From assembly GCA_016841825.1 (NCBI GenBank), contig JAENYK010000002.1, forward strand, positions 124,001 through 188,000: DNA of 64,000 nucleotides, given 5' to 3'. The notes under the pieces were generated by a model. The model searched no databases. It was not told the origin of the DNA and was given only the letters and a program-made list of their open reading frames with translations. The stretch is from Halothermothrix sp. GTDB taxonomy: Bacteria > Bacillota > Halanaerobiia > DY22613. Positions 49,596-57,673 of this stretch are shown piece by piece; the stretch's first letter is position 1; the number at the start of each line of letters is the position of its first letter. Both the position numbers and the translations under genes were made by a program.

Positions 49596-50864
49596 TTAAA
49601 AACCATAGGTGATACCCAGATAAGCCTGTGTGCTTCCATAATTACCGAGAAGAGAGGAGGAAGTATCTTTTAAGTTTGCAATATAACTGCCACCCAGGTT
49701 TAATTTTAAATTATTTTGCAGTGAATACTGAACTTCTGGATTTAATAAAATACTACCTGCACCAAGATCATACATGAGTGTAGTAGTAAGTTGGTGAATT
49801 TGGCGCAGTGGTAACTGACCATGCACCATCACATATTGATCGGCTTTAGTTTCATCATCTAACTGATCGCGATAATAATACTGGACAATCGTATACAGAT
49901 TATTCTCAAATGTATAATCACCCCCCAAAAGTGTTTCCAGACTCTTCTGTTCGGCTTCATTTAAACTAAAAGCTGCTTCAGCCCATAATCCCACACCCTG
50001 GAGTTCTCCAATCATATCTAATCCGATGGTATTGGTTCTTTTATAGGCAAAGTTTATCGCTGCAGGTTGGCTAGTAACAATATTTTGAATTACCTGCTCT
50101 AAATCTGAATCTAATACCGGATAATCTTCATAACCTGAAAAGAAACTCAATGATATATCATAACCAGAAAAATCTCGTTGTGTAAGCTTAAAAGCATATT
50201 CCAGATCCTCTATGTTTTTAAGCTCTGGTTCGGTGGTCTGAAAAGATAAATTTTGCATGAGCGCTTCTGCTGTGGTTTGATCCTGAACAAGTGCTAATAC
50301 TTGCTGATAAATGTTGTGCTGCAGGAGTTCTATGTTAGAATTTTGCAGACTCTCAGGTAAAACCCCAGGAATGAATTCCCCGACTATGACACCACTAATA
50401 ATGGTATCGCGATTTAGATAATAATCGGCTTTGAGTGCTCTAACTCCCAATTGAGTGGTAGGATCACTGGCAGTCAAATCCAAAGGGTTAATCCTGTCTG
50501 TTGGATTTTGTTTAAAGGCTGAACCCCAATTTACCAGCTGTTTACCTAGTCGTAAATCCATCTTATCTAGATAGAGATCAATAAAACCTTCATTTAATTG
50601 AAGATCGACTGTGGTATTATCAGGGAGTGTTGTATCAAAGGTTATCTCTGGATTCAAATAAAAACTCAGACTATAACCATAATCTACATTTATCTGTAAG
50701 TCTACTTCCAATAGATTTCGCCATTCAGTCAAAGTATCATTGTAAATGATCTTTTCGTTTATGTTTCCCTGTGAGTCTAAGTAAAAGTTTTCCAGTTCCA
50801 TTGCTTGTAAGGGACAACTTATCAGAACAAGAGCCAGAACAATAGGAAACCAAAGTTTTCTCAT
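49596..50864 (-). CDS. outer-membrane beta-barrel protein, DUF1302-like
   Basis: 422-residue protein with a signal peptide (1-21, ending L-Q-A) and a mature part made of amphipathic beta-strands, for example L-D-L-R-L-G-K-Q-L-V-N-W-G-S near 105 and paired strands to the end. The C-terminus is Q-A-Y-L-G-I-T-Y-G-F: a terminal Phe with alternating hydrophobic residues, the signal read by the BAM outer-membrane assembly machinery. This shows a diderm host. The R-L-G-K-Q-x-V-x-W-G motif occurs in DUF1302/porin-like proteins that travel with MMPL pumps. It should form the outer-membrane exit or entry point of this system. Confidence 0.8.
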   Translation of the reverse strand: MRKLWFPIVLALVLISCPLQAMELENFYLDSQGNINEKIIYNDTLTEWRNLLEVDLQINVDYGYSLSFYLNPEITFDTTLPDNTTVDLQLNEGFIDLYLDKMDLRLGKQLVNWGSAFKQNPTDRINPLDLTASDPTTQLGVRALKADYYLNRDTIISGVIVGEFIPGVLPESLQNSNIELLQHNIYQQVLALVQDQTTAEALMQNLSFQTTEPELKNIEDLEYAFKLTQRDFSGYDISLSFFSGYEDYPVLDSDLEQVIQNIVTSQPAAINFAYKRTNTIGLDMIGELQGVGLWAEAAFSLNEAEQKSLETLLGGDYTFENNLYTIVQYYYRDQLDDETKADQYVMVHGQLPLRQIHQLTTTLMYDLGAGSILLNPEVQYSLQNNLKLNLGGSYIANLKDTSSSLLGNYGSTQAYLGITYGF

Positions 50865-50883
50865 AATCTTTTAACCTCCTAAT

Positions 50884-51645
50884 TTATTTTTCCAAATTTC
50901 TAGTGCTAAAGACCTGATCTGGGATAGTTTGATTATATTTGATATCTGTCATTTCGAGAATTGTCCTGGTATTCTGCTGTACGTTTTCCATGACGATCAT
51001 CTGAGGAGTTAACTGTCCATCCAGATCTAAAATATCACTGTTAGTCATAACTTTCAGAAGATTATCTTGCAGGTCATAGAATTCCAGTTTTAAAGCCATA
51101 AAATTGGTACTATCAACCCAGATTCGTATTTTTGAGTACCCACGATCTTCACTGGTTGGTAGGGTTTCGAGAAGATAGCATTCCGTTTCATCGTAAACAG
51201 TAGTATTTAGTTCAGTTTGCTGATAAGCTTCCTGATATTTTTCTCCACCAAACATATTGAAGTCTTGATAGGTGAAATCACTGCCCATAAAACTACCATT
51301 TTGCATATGAGAAGCTACTTTTCTGACATTACCAAGAGCAGGTAAGTATAACCACATATCGCTTTCGTCATTCTCTTCTAACAATAGGAGCGCAGTGCCT
51401 TCGACATCCATGGGATGAAGAAATCTGACTAATGCATTATTCCCTTTTGTTAAAATTTCAATAGTTCTCTCTCGTTTTAGACCATCTTCATTGACCAGAG
51501 TCATTTTCATCTCGATTCTACTGGTTTCAACTTGCAGTGTCTGGTCCATCTTTTCCAAAACCTCTTGTCCGGTGAGGGCAAAGGCACTCCCGGAAAATAC
51601 CAGAATACAAAATAGTAAAAGGATCAAACAAATATTTCTTTTCAC
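50884..51645 (-). CDS. LolA-like outer membrane lipoprotein-sorting protein
   Basis: 253-residue periplasmic protein with a signal peptide (ending G-S-A-F-A near residue 22) and the open beta-barrel pattern of the LolA_like family: L-T-G-Q-E-V-L-E-K-M-D, M-W-L-Y-L-P-A-L-G-N-V-R-K-V, F-M-G-S-D-F-T-Y-Q-D-F and Y-S-K-I-R-I-W-V-D. Such proteins carry lipids or lipoproteins across the periplasm. The GTG at 51645 is used because AAGGAGGGA, overlapping the stop codon of the MMPL gene, lies 6 bases before it; the earlier in-frame ATG would lie upstream of that site. Confidence 0.85.
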   Translation of the reverse strand: MKRNICLILLLFCILVFSGSAFALTGQEVLEKMDQTLQVETSRIEMKMTLVNEDGLKRERTIEILTKGNNALVRFLHPMDVEGTALLLLEENDESDMWLYLPALGNVRKVASHMQNGSFMGSDFTYQDFNMFGGEKYQEAYQQTELNTTVYDETECYLLETLPTSEDRGYSKIRIWVDSTNFMALKLEFYDLQDNLLKVMTNSDILDLDGQLTPQMIVMENVQQNTRTILEMTDIKYNQTIPDQVFSTRNLEK

Positions 51646-51658
51646 TAAAAATCCCTCC

Positions 51659-53926
51659 TTAAAGTTTTTTGACATAATTTTGAGTTGCTTTTGGTTTCAA
51701 AAGAATAAGTGATGGTAGTAGAAAAATTGCACTAGAGAACGAGACTACCATGGTTAATGCTGTTAATCCACCAAAACTAACTATAGGTGGAAATGATGAG
51801 AGGAGAAGGACACAGAATCCAGCAATGACTGCAAATGCATTATATAAATTGGCTCGCCCAACATGTTGGATAGTATTCTGCATAGCTAGATAAGGGTCAT
51901 GCTTAGAGTTTTCTTCTTCACGATAGCGAGTGGAAATATGAATACTGTAATCAACTCCGATTCCAACAGCAATACTGGCAATCATAGTAGTAGCAATATC
52001 TAATGGGACTTTTAACCAACTCATGACACCAAAATTAACAACTACAGTCAGAATGATTGTTAAGCAGCAGAACAAACCGCGCTTGATTGATTTTAGTAAA
52101 ATACTGGTGATGACAAAGGTTAAAAGTATGGAAGCTATAATACTTTGAATCTGGCTGCGAATTAATAGATTGGATATCTCATTGGTTAGAACTGGCATAC
52201 CTGTTACTTCCACCTGATATTTGTCGGAGAAATGGTTAAGAATTAACTGATCTACCTGTTCTAAGGCTTGTTGAATCTTACTACCTTCCATATTTTCCAT
52301 AAGAAATTGGATTCGAGATGTCTGTTCGTCAAAGGTTAGATATGGTTTTGTAGCATCTGGGCCAGACATGTTCAGCAGTAAAAGATACTGAGCAATCTGT
52401 TGTCTGGTTGTTGGAATCACCTTCATTGACGGATCATCTCCGTTTAATGCTTGATTGACAGTTCTGAGTAGGGTGACAATGGAGATCGGATTATTTAAAC
52501 CATCAATCTGAACTGCCGCATCCTGAAATTCTGCCATTCTGGAAAGAAGGTCTGGATCTTTGACGTCCCCCTGAATAATAATGTCGAGAGTACCTGAACC
52601 ACCAAATCGTTGGTCAACTATTGCTGCTGCAATTCGGGTTGATGAATCTGCTTTAAAATAGTTCAGATAACCTGTTTCCGGATATAGTCTGGGCATTCCC
52701 AGTAGAGAGATTAGCACCATAAGAATTACTACTCCGAAGACAAAATAGCTTTTTTGTGATACCAGATTAAAAACCCAGGCAAAGCCTCTGGTTAAAGAAC
52801 GGTTACCTTGAGCGGATTTTTTTTCTCTGGATTTGACGGATATATGGGCATAGACTGCCGGAACAAAGAAGATTGAGATTGCCAATGCGATTGCAATCCC
52901 AAAAGCTGTACTAAGGGCAAACTCTTTGATGATGACTAAATCGGAAAATACCAGCGAACCAAAACCGACGATGGTGGTAATACCGGCGATCAATACAGCA
53001 ATTCCAACATGAGTGATGGCATTTTTGACTGCAATGATTCCTGTGGCACCGGCAGCTAATTCTTCCTGTAACCGGGCGATGATGTGGATTGTATATGCAC
53101 TCCCGACACTTACCAGCAAAATAGGTAAGGCCACACTTATAATTGATAGTGGTTTGTTCAATAATGCCAGGGCACCGATAGTCCAGATGATGCTGATTAG
53201 GACTGTGGCAAGAGGTAGCAATATTCCACTGACTCTTCTAAATGAGAGCCAGAGAATTAAGATGAAAATCGCCAGTACAAAGGGGAGTAATTTAAAAATA
53301 TCACCTTTCAACGATTCCTGGGCATCGTTGACTATCACTGGATTACCGGTAAAATAAATTTTTTCCGGGCCTATGTAACTTTGGGCGACTTTCTTGATCT
53401 CCTGGACAGGCTGCAAGGTATCAGCAAGATCTTTTCCAAATGTGACCGTAATTCCGGTCGCTTTACAATCTTTGCTAATGAGTGAACCAGAATATTGATC
53501 ATTGTTCATTATAATTTCCTTTAATTCATCTTCTTCAATTTTGGTTTCAGGTATAGTTTTAATTAGTTGGGAGATTTCAATGCCAAAAAGATTGCCTTTA
53601 ATCTGATCGACATTGGTTAGACTTACAACTTCCTCAACACCGCTGATCTTTTCCAGTTCTTCTGTCAAGTTAGCAATTTTATGGAGTGTTTCACTGTCAA
53701 TAATATTATCATCTTCCATCATTAGAACAGCAAAAGTCATACCTCCAAATTGATCATTGGCCCGATTAAATCGCTGGACAATTGGGTTATGATCTGGAAA
53801 CATGTCTTCTATTCCGGCTTGAATCTCGATCTTACTTACGAAATAACCCATGATAATAGTAATGAGGACAACAAACGTAATGATCGTTTTTGAATACTTG
53901 ATCACAAAATCAGAGACCTTTTTCAT
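51659..53926 (-). CDS. RND-superfamily MMPL lipid/hydrophobe transporter
   Basis: 755-residue cytoplasmic-membrane pump with two halves, each of one N-terminal helix, a large periplasmic loop and five more helices (about 12 in all). Conserved blocks: L-P-I-L-L-V-S-V-G-S-A-Y-T-I-H in half 1 and A-V-G-I-G-V-D-Y-S-I-H-I-S-T-R-Y in half 2, the MMPL/HpnN-type helix 4 signatures. Proton-driven transfer of lipids or hydrophobic compounds is the family's usual job. The ATG at 53926 has GGGAGGAA upstream. First gene of a four-gene operon behind an operator-bearing promoter next to a divergent TetR gene. Confidence 0.9.
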   Translation of the reverse strand: MKKVSDFVIKYSKTIITFVVLITIIMGYFVSKIEIQAGIEDMFPDHNPIVQRFNRANDQFGGMTFAVLMMEDDNIIDSETLHKIANLTEELEKISGVEEVVSLTNVDQIKGNLFGIEISQLIKTIPETKIEEDELKEIIMNNDQYSGSLISKDCKATGITVTFGKDLADTLQPVQEIKKVAQSYIGPEKIYFTGNPVIVNDAQESLKGDIFKLLPFVLAIFILILWLSFRRVSGILLPLATVLISIIWTIGALALLNKPLSIISVALPILLVSVGSAYTIHIIARLQEELAAGATGIIAVKNAITHVGIAVLIAGITTIVGFGSLVFSDLVIIKEFALSTAFGIAIALAISIFFVPAVYAHISVKSREKKSAQGNRSLTRGFAWVFNLVSQKSYFVFGVVILMVLISLLGMPRLYPETGYLNYFKADSSTRIAAAIVDQRFGGSGTLDIIIQGDVKDPDLLSRMAEFQDAAVQIDGLNNPISIVTLLRTVNQALNGDDPSMKVIPTTRQQIAQYLLLLNMSGPDATKPYLTFDEQTSRIQFLMENMEGSKIQQALEQVDQLILNHFSDKYQVEVTGMPVLTNEISNLLIRSQIQSIIASILLTFVITSILLKSIKRGLFCCLTIILTVVVNFGVMSWLKVPLDIATTMIASIAVGIGVDYSIHISTRYREEENSKHDPYLAMQNTIQHVGRANLYNAFAVIAGFCVLLLSSFPPIVSFGGLTALTMVVSFSSAIFLLPSLILLKPKATQNYVKKL

Positions 53927-53974
53927 GCTTTTAATTCCTCCCATAGTATTAATTGTAATGAGACAACTTACTTA

Positions 53975-54045
53975 ATGAACAATAATTCATAAAGTGAATT
54001 GCGATTCACTAACTTAATTATATGCCTACTCCATGCAAAAATCAA
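53975..54045 (-). promoter_or_regulatory. MMPL operon promoter with TetR-type operators
   Basis: Minus strand: -35 TTGATT (rc of 54040-54045), 17 bases, -10 TATAAT (rc of 54017-54022). The palindrome AGTGAATTGCGATTCACT (53993-54010) falls on the predicted start of transcription; a weaker ATGAA-N6-TTCAT (53975-53990) follows. The divergent TetR regulator is the probable ligand-responsive repressor. That gene has its own extended -10 promoter TGCTATAAT (54145-54153). Confidence 0.78.
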
Positions 54046-54177
54046 GGGCATAATATTTTTTTTCACACAAAATTTACTTACTTTTGTCTTAAATAATGGT
54101 AGATACATATCAAATACTGGACTCTAGGTTTTTGATGCAATTTATGCTATAATTAAATTATGGAAGGAGGCATTTGA

Positions 54178-54759
54178 ATGGCAAGTAAACAGCAGGAAAA
54201 GTCTGAACAGACCCGAATGGAGTTAAAAGAGTCGGCATATAAGCTTTTTTTAGAAAAAGGATATGACGGAACAACCATTGCTGAGATAACTTCCAATGCT
54301 GGCTATTCTACGGGTTCTTTTTATCGGCATTGGAAGGAGAAAGAAGAATTATTTAACCTGATTCAAGATGAATTTCTTGAAAAGATAATAACCTTGATTC
54401 AACAAGCAATTTCTGAGATAACTTCTCAGGAGCAGATTGTGGATCTTCTAGTCAATATATATTTTGAGTTAACAAAAGATAGTGCAACATTGCGTCTGTT
54501 TGTCGAGAGTCCACAAGCTATAAAACCTGATAAATTCATGCCGAAAATCAGAGAATTGTTAGGTTTTTGTACAAATATACTCTCTGCGAAAATTAATTCA
54601 TTATCTCAAGGTCAGAGGAATGAGCTTTCGAGTTATCAAATATCTAGTTTAATTTATTCTTTTTTGGGTGGTTATATTCTATTAAATTCCATTGGTATGG
54701 AGGTATCATCTATTGAAACTTTGAGATCAGCCCTGTTAGCGGTTTTAAAAATTGATTAA
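54178..54759 (+). CDS. TetR/AcrR family transcriptional regulator
   Basis: 193-residue regulator with the TetR helix-turn-helix at residues 10-55: A-Y-K-L-F-L-E-K-G-Y-D-G-T-T-I-A-E-I then A-G-Y-S-T-G-S-F-Y-R-H-W. The C-terminal half is all-helical. GGAAGGAGG lies before the ATG. It is divergent from the MMPL operon, whose start site carries a palindrome of suitable size, so repression of that envelope transport operon in response to a lipid or hydrophobic compound is the best guess. Confidence 0.9.
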   Translation: MASKQQEKSEQTRMELKESAYKLFLEKGYDGTTIAEITSNAGYSTGSFYRHWKEKEELFNLIQDEFLEKIITLIQQAISEITSQEQIVDLLVNIYFELTKDSATLRLFVESPQAIKPDKFMPKIRELLGFCTNILSAKINSLSQGQRNELSSYQISSLIYSFLGGYILLNSIGMEVSSIETLRSALLAVLKID

Positions 54760-54775
54760 AGTTAAATGAAATTAT

Positions 54776-54799
54776 CCCATCGGTAAGATGGGTTTTTTT
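54776..54799 (+). terminator. terminator of the TetR gene
   Basis: CCCATC (54776-54781) pairs with GATGGG (54787-54792), followed by seven T's. Confidence 0.85.
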
Positions 54800-54818
54800 A
54801 TGAAAATTAATTTTGGTC

Positions 54819-54876
54819 TTGACAAATAATATGAACAATAGTAAAATATATTTTGTACACGAAATATTTGATTTCG
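54819..54876 (+). promoter_or_regulatory. marR-ABC operon promoter and operator
   Basis: TTGACA (54819-54824), 17 bases, TAAAAT (54842-54847). Just downstream of the expected start lies the palindrome CGAAAT-N5-ATTTCG (54860-54876), of MarR-operator size and form. Confidence 0.8.
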
Positions 54877-54905
54877 AAATAAATTTGTGTGAGGTGGGAT
54901 ATTAA

Positions 54906-55343
54906 ATGGAGGAGATGAATGTTAGTATTGGTATTTTTAAAATCATCAGACAGTTAAAAGATTCTATTAAACAGAATATAGAAGAGGAATTTGGAGAGAT
55001 GGATATAACAGGTACACAGGGAATGTTGGTTGGAACCCTGGCGCATGAAGGAGAGATGAAGATTAGTGAATTAAGTGCTAAGATGGGTCTTTCTAATAGT
55101 ACTGTATCGGGAATGATCGATCGCCTGGAAAAACAGGGTATGGTCGAAAGATCACGAAGTGAAGATGATCGGCGGGTTGTAAATGTCAGAGTGACAGCTA
55201 ATTTAAGGAAAGCTGCTAAAAGTCATTTTACAGCAATTGAAAATAAGATTGAATCGATTTTAAATGAAGCAACTCCCGAAGAAGTCCAAAAAGTAGTTGA
55301 AGGATTTCAGATTTTGAAAGAATTGCTGAATAGGCAGAAATAG
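54906..55343 (+). CDS. MarR family transcriptional regulator
   Basis: 145-residue winged-helix repressor. Recognition helix region M-K-I-S-E-L-S-A-K-M-G-L-S-N-S-T-V-S-G-M-I-D-R-L-E and the wing R-S-R-S-E-D-D-R-R-V-V-N-V-R-V-T are classic MarR. It heads an operon with two ABC exporter genes and has a palindrome just after its promoter, so it should repress itself and the exporter until a drug or other ligand binds. GAGGTGGG precedes the ATG. Confidence 0.93.
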   Translation: MEEMNVSIGIFKIIRQLKDSIKQNIEEEFGEMDITGTQGMLVGTLAHEGEMKISELSAKMGLSNSTVSGMIDRLEKQGMVERSRSEDDRRVVNVRVTANLRKAAKSHFTAIENKIESILNEATPEEVQKVVEGFQILKELLNRQK

Positions 55344-55441
55344 ATTGGAGATGATTATATATAGCAAAAAATATACTTGTAAATTTAGCATAATCCATAT
55401 AAAAGTTACTGAAGATAATAATTTATTAAGAAGGAGTAGAT

Positions 55442-57673
55442 TTGAGAATGTTTAAATTAGCGAAGTATCTTAAGCCATTTATCGGATTAATCCTGGCTGC
55501 AATAGTTCTCCTTTTTGTTCAGGCGATGGCTGATCTGTCATTACCCGACTATATGTCCAAAATAGTGAATGTTGGTATCCAACAGGGTGGTATAGAGAAC
55601 GCAGTTCCTGAAGCAGTTAGGCAAAGTAAAATGAATCAACTCTCCATATTTATGGATGAAGCTGATAAAACTGAGGTTATGGAATCCTATAAATTAATTG
55701 ACAAAAACAGTACTGAATATGACAAATTAGTCAAAAAATATCCGATTTTAAGTGAAGAGCCTGTCTATGTTCTGCAGGATGTTGATCAGGCAGGGATTGA
55801 TGAATTAAATCTAATCATGGGGAAAGCTTTTCTTACAGTCACTGGTATTGAAACAATGAAAGCTAACGCAAAGGATGGAATGGTGGAATTTAATGGAAGG
55901 CAAATACCCGCTGATATGGATATTATCGCTTTGCTTTCTAATCTTCCCAGTGAACAGCGTGAGCAAATTAGTCAACAGATTAGCCAACAGTTCACTGCTC
56001 TTGGAGACAGTATGATTGTTCAGGCCGCAGCAGGACCAATTAAAGCAGAATACGCAGCTATTGGAATGAACACTGATAAAATTCAGAATGGATATATTCT
56101 ACGCACAGGCTTAATTATGCTATTGATCTCGTTGGTCAGTGCTGCAAGTATCGTGGCTGTAGGCTTTTTAGCGTCAAGATCAGCTGCAGGTTTAGCGCAA
56201 AATTTGCGAAGAAATGTATTTACTAAGGTTGAAAGTTTCTCCAATACAGAATTAGATCAGTTCTCCACTGCATCATTGATAACAAGAACCACTAATGATA
56301 TCACTCAAATTCAGATGCTTATTGTTATTATGATCAGAATGGTATTCTATGCACCGATTATGGGTGTTGGTGGGGTAATTCGAGCTCTGGGTAAGAGTTC
56401 ATCTATGTCCTGGATTATTGGAGTGGCAGTTATGTCTCTATTGGGTTTAATCGCTGTCGTATTTGCTATCGCCTTACCAAAGTTTAAGATAATTCAAAAA
56501 CTGATTGATAGATTGAACCTGGTTACCCGTGAAAATCTTTCCGGAATGATGGTAATTAGGGCTTTTAATACACAAAACTTTGAAGAAGAAAGATTTGATA
56601 AAGCTAATAAAAATCTTACAAATACTAGTCTGTTTGTCAATCGGGTTATGGTAGTTATGTTCCCGACAATGATGCTTGTGATGAATGGAGTTACATTGTT
56701 AATTGTCTGGGTTGGTGCCCATCAGATTGCCAATTCAAGTATGCAGGTTGGGGATATGATGGCATTTATGCAATATGCGATGCAGATTATTTTCGCATTC
56801 TTAATGATGTCGTTTATGTTTATTATGATTCCAAGGGCTTCAGTTGCAGCAAATCGGGTTGCTGAAGTGTTGGAGACAGAGACGATGATTAAAGACCCGG
56901 AAAATCCCAGAGAGTTCACACAGGGAGTAGAAGGTGTTGTAGAGTTCAAGAATGTATCTTTTAGATACCATGAAGCCGAAGAGGATATGTTGAAAAATAT
57001 TAGTTTTAAAGCTCTTCCAGGTCAAACTACAGCGTTTATTGGCTCTACAGGGTCTGGTAAGACTACTCTGGTCAACTTAATTCCGCGTTTCTATGATGTT
57101 ACAGCAGGTCAAATTCTGGTTGACGGAGTAGATGTGAGAGATGTGACTCAACATGATTTGCGAGATAAAATTGGTTATGTACCGCAGAAGAGTTCTTTAT
57201 TTAGTGGTACTATTGAATCCAACTTAAAATATGCCAATGAAGGTGCATCAGATGAAGATCTGGAGAAGGCTGCTGAGATTGCCCAGGCGATGGAGTTTAT
57301 CAGTGAGAAAGGTGAAGGTTTTCAGGCTGATATCTCTCAGGGTGGGGGAAATGTATCTGGTGGGCAGAAACAACGCTTATCAATTGCCCGGGCTCTGATG
57401 AAGAGACCTGAGATATTTATTTTTGATGATAGTTTTTCTGCTCTGGATTTTAAAACAGATTCTGCACTCAGGAAGGCTCTAAGAGAACAGACAAAATCAA
57501 GCACAATTCTTCTTGTTGCTCAACGTATTTCAACAATAATGAATGCAGAACAAATCATAGTTCTTGATGAAGGTAAAATTGTCGGTAGAGGCACGCATAA
57601 AGAGCTGATGAAAAATTGCACCACATATCAAGAAATTGCATTGTCACAGCTCTCAAAGGAGGAATTAGCATGA
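55442..57673 (+). CDS. ABC exporter half-transporter, degenerate-site subunit
   Basis: 743-residue ABC exporter (type IV fold): six helices, the first two separated by an unusually long extracytoplasmic insertion (about residues 45-215), then a nucleotide-binding domain with Walker A G-S-T-G-S-G-K-T-T near 537 and signature V-S-G-G-Q-K-Q-R. Walker B ends in D-D (I-F-I-F-D-D-S-F-S-A-L-D): the catalytic Glu is replaced by Asp, as in the degenerate subunit of heterodimeric exporters such as LmrCD/BmrCD. Start could be the TTG at 55442 or the ATG at 55448; AAGGAG is 5 bases from the TTG. Its end overlaps the second subunit by four bases (ATGA). Confidence 0.9.
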   Translation: MRMFKLAKYLKPFIGLILAAIVLLFVQAMADLSLPDYMSKIVNVGIQQGGIENAVPEAVRQSKMNQLSIFMDEADKTEVMESYKLIDKNSTEYDKLVKKYPILSEEPVYVLQDVDQAGIDELNLIMGKAFLTVTGIETMKANAKDGMVEFNGRQIPADMDIIALLSNLPSEQREQISQQISQQFTALGDSMIVQAAAGPIKAEYAAIGMNTDKIQNGYILRTGLIMLLISLVSAASIVAVGFLASRSAAGLAQNLRRNVFTKVESFSNTELDQFSTASLITRTTNDITQIQMLIVIMIRMVFYAPIMGVGGVIRALGKSSSMSWIIGVAVMSLLGLIAVVFAIALPKFKIIQKLIDRLNLVTRENLSGMMVIRAFNTQNFEEERFDKANKNLTNTSLFVNRVMVVMFPTMMLVMNGVTLLIVWVGAHQIANSSMQVGDMMAFMQYAMQIIFAFLMMSFMFIMIPRASVAANRVAEVLETETMIKDPENPREFTQGVEGVVEFKNVSFRYHEAEEDMLKNISFKALPGQTTAFIGSTGSGKTTLVNLIPRFYDVTAGQILVDGVDVRDVTQHDLRDKIGYVPQKSSLFSGTIESNLKYANEGASDEDLEKAAEIAQAMEFISEKGEGFQADISQGGGNVSGGQKQRLSIARALMKRPEIFIFDDSFSALDFKTDSALRKALREQTKSSTILLVAQRISTIMNAEQIIVLDEGKIVGRGTHKELMKNCTTYQEIALSQLSKEELA

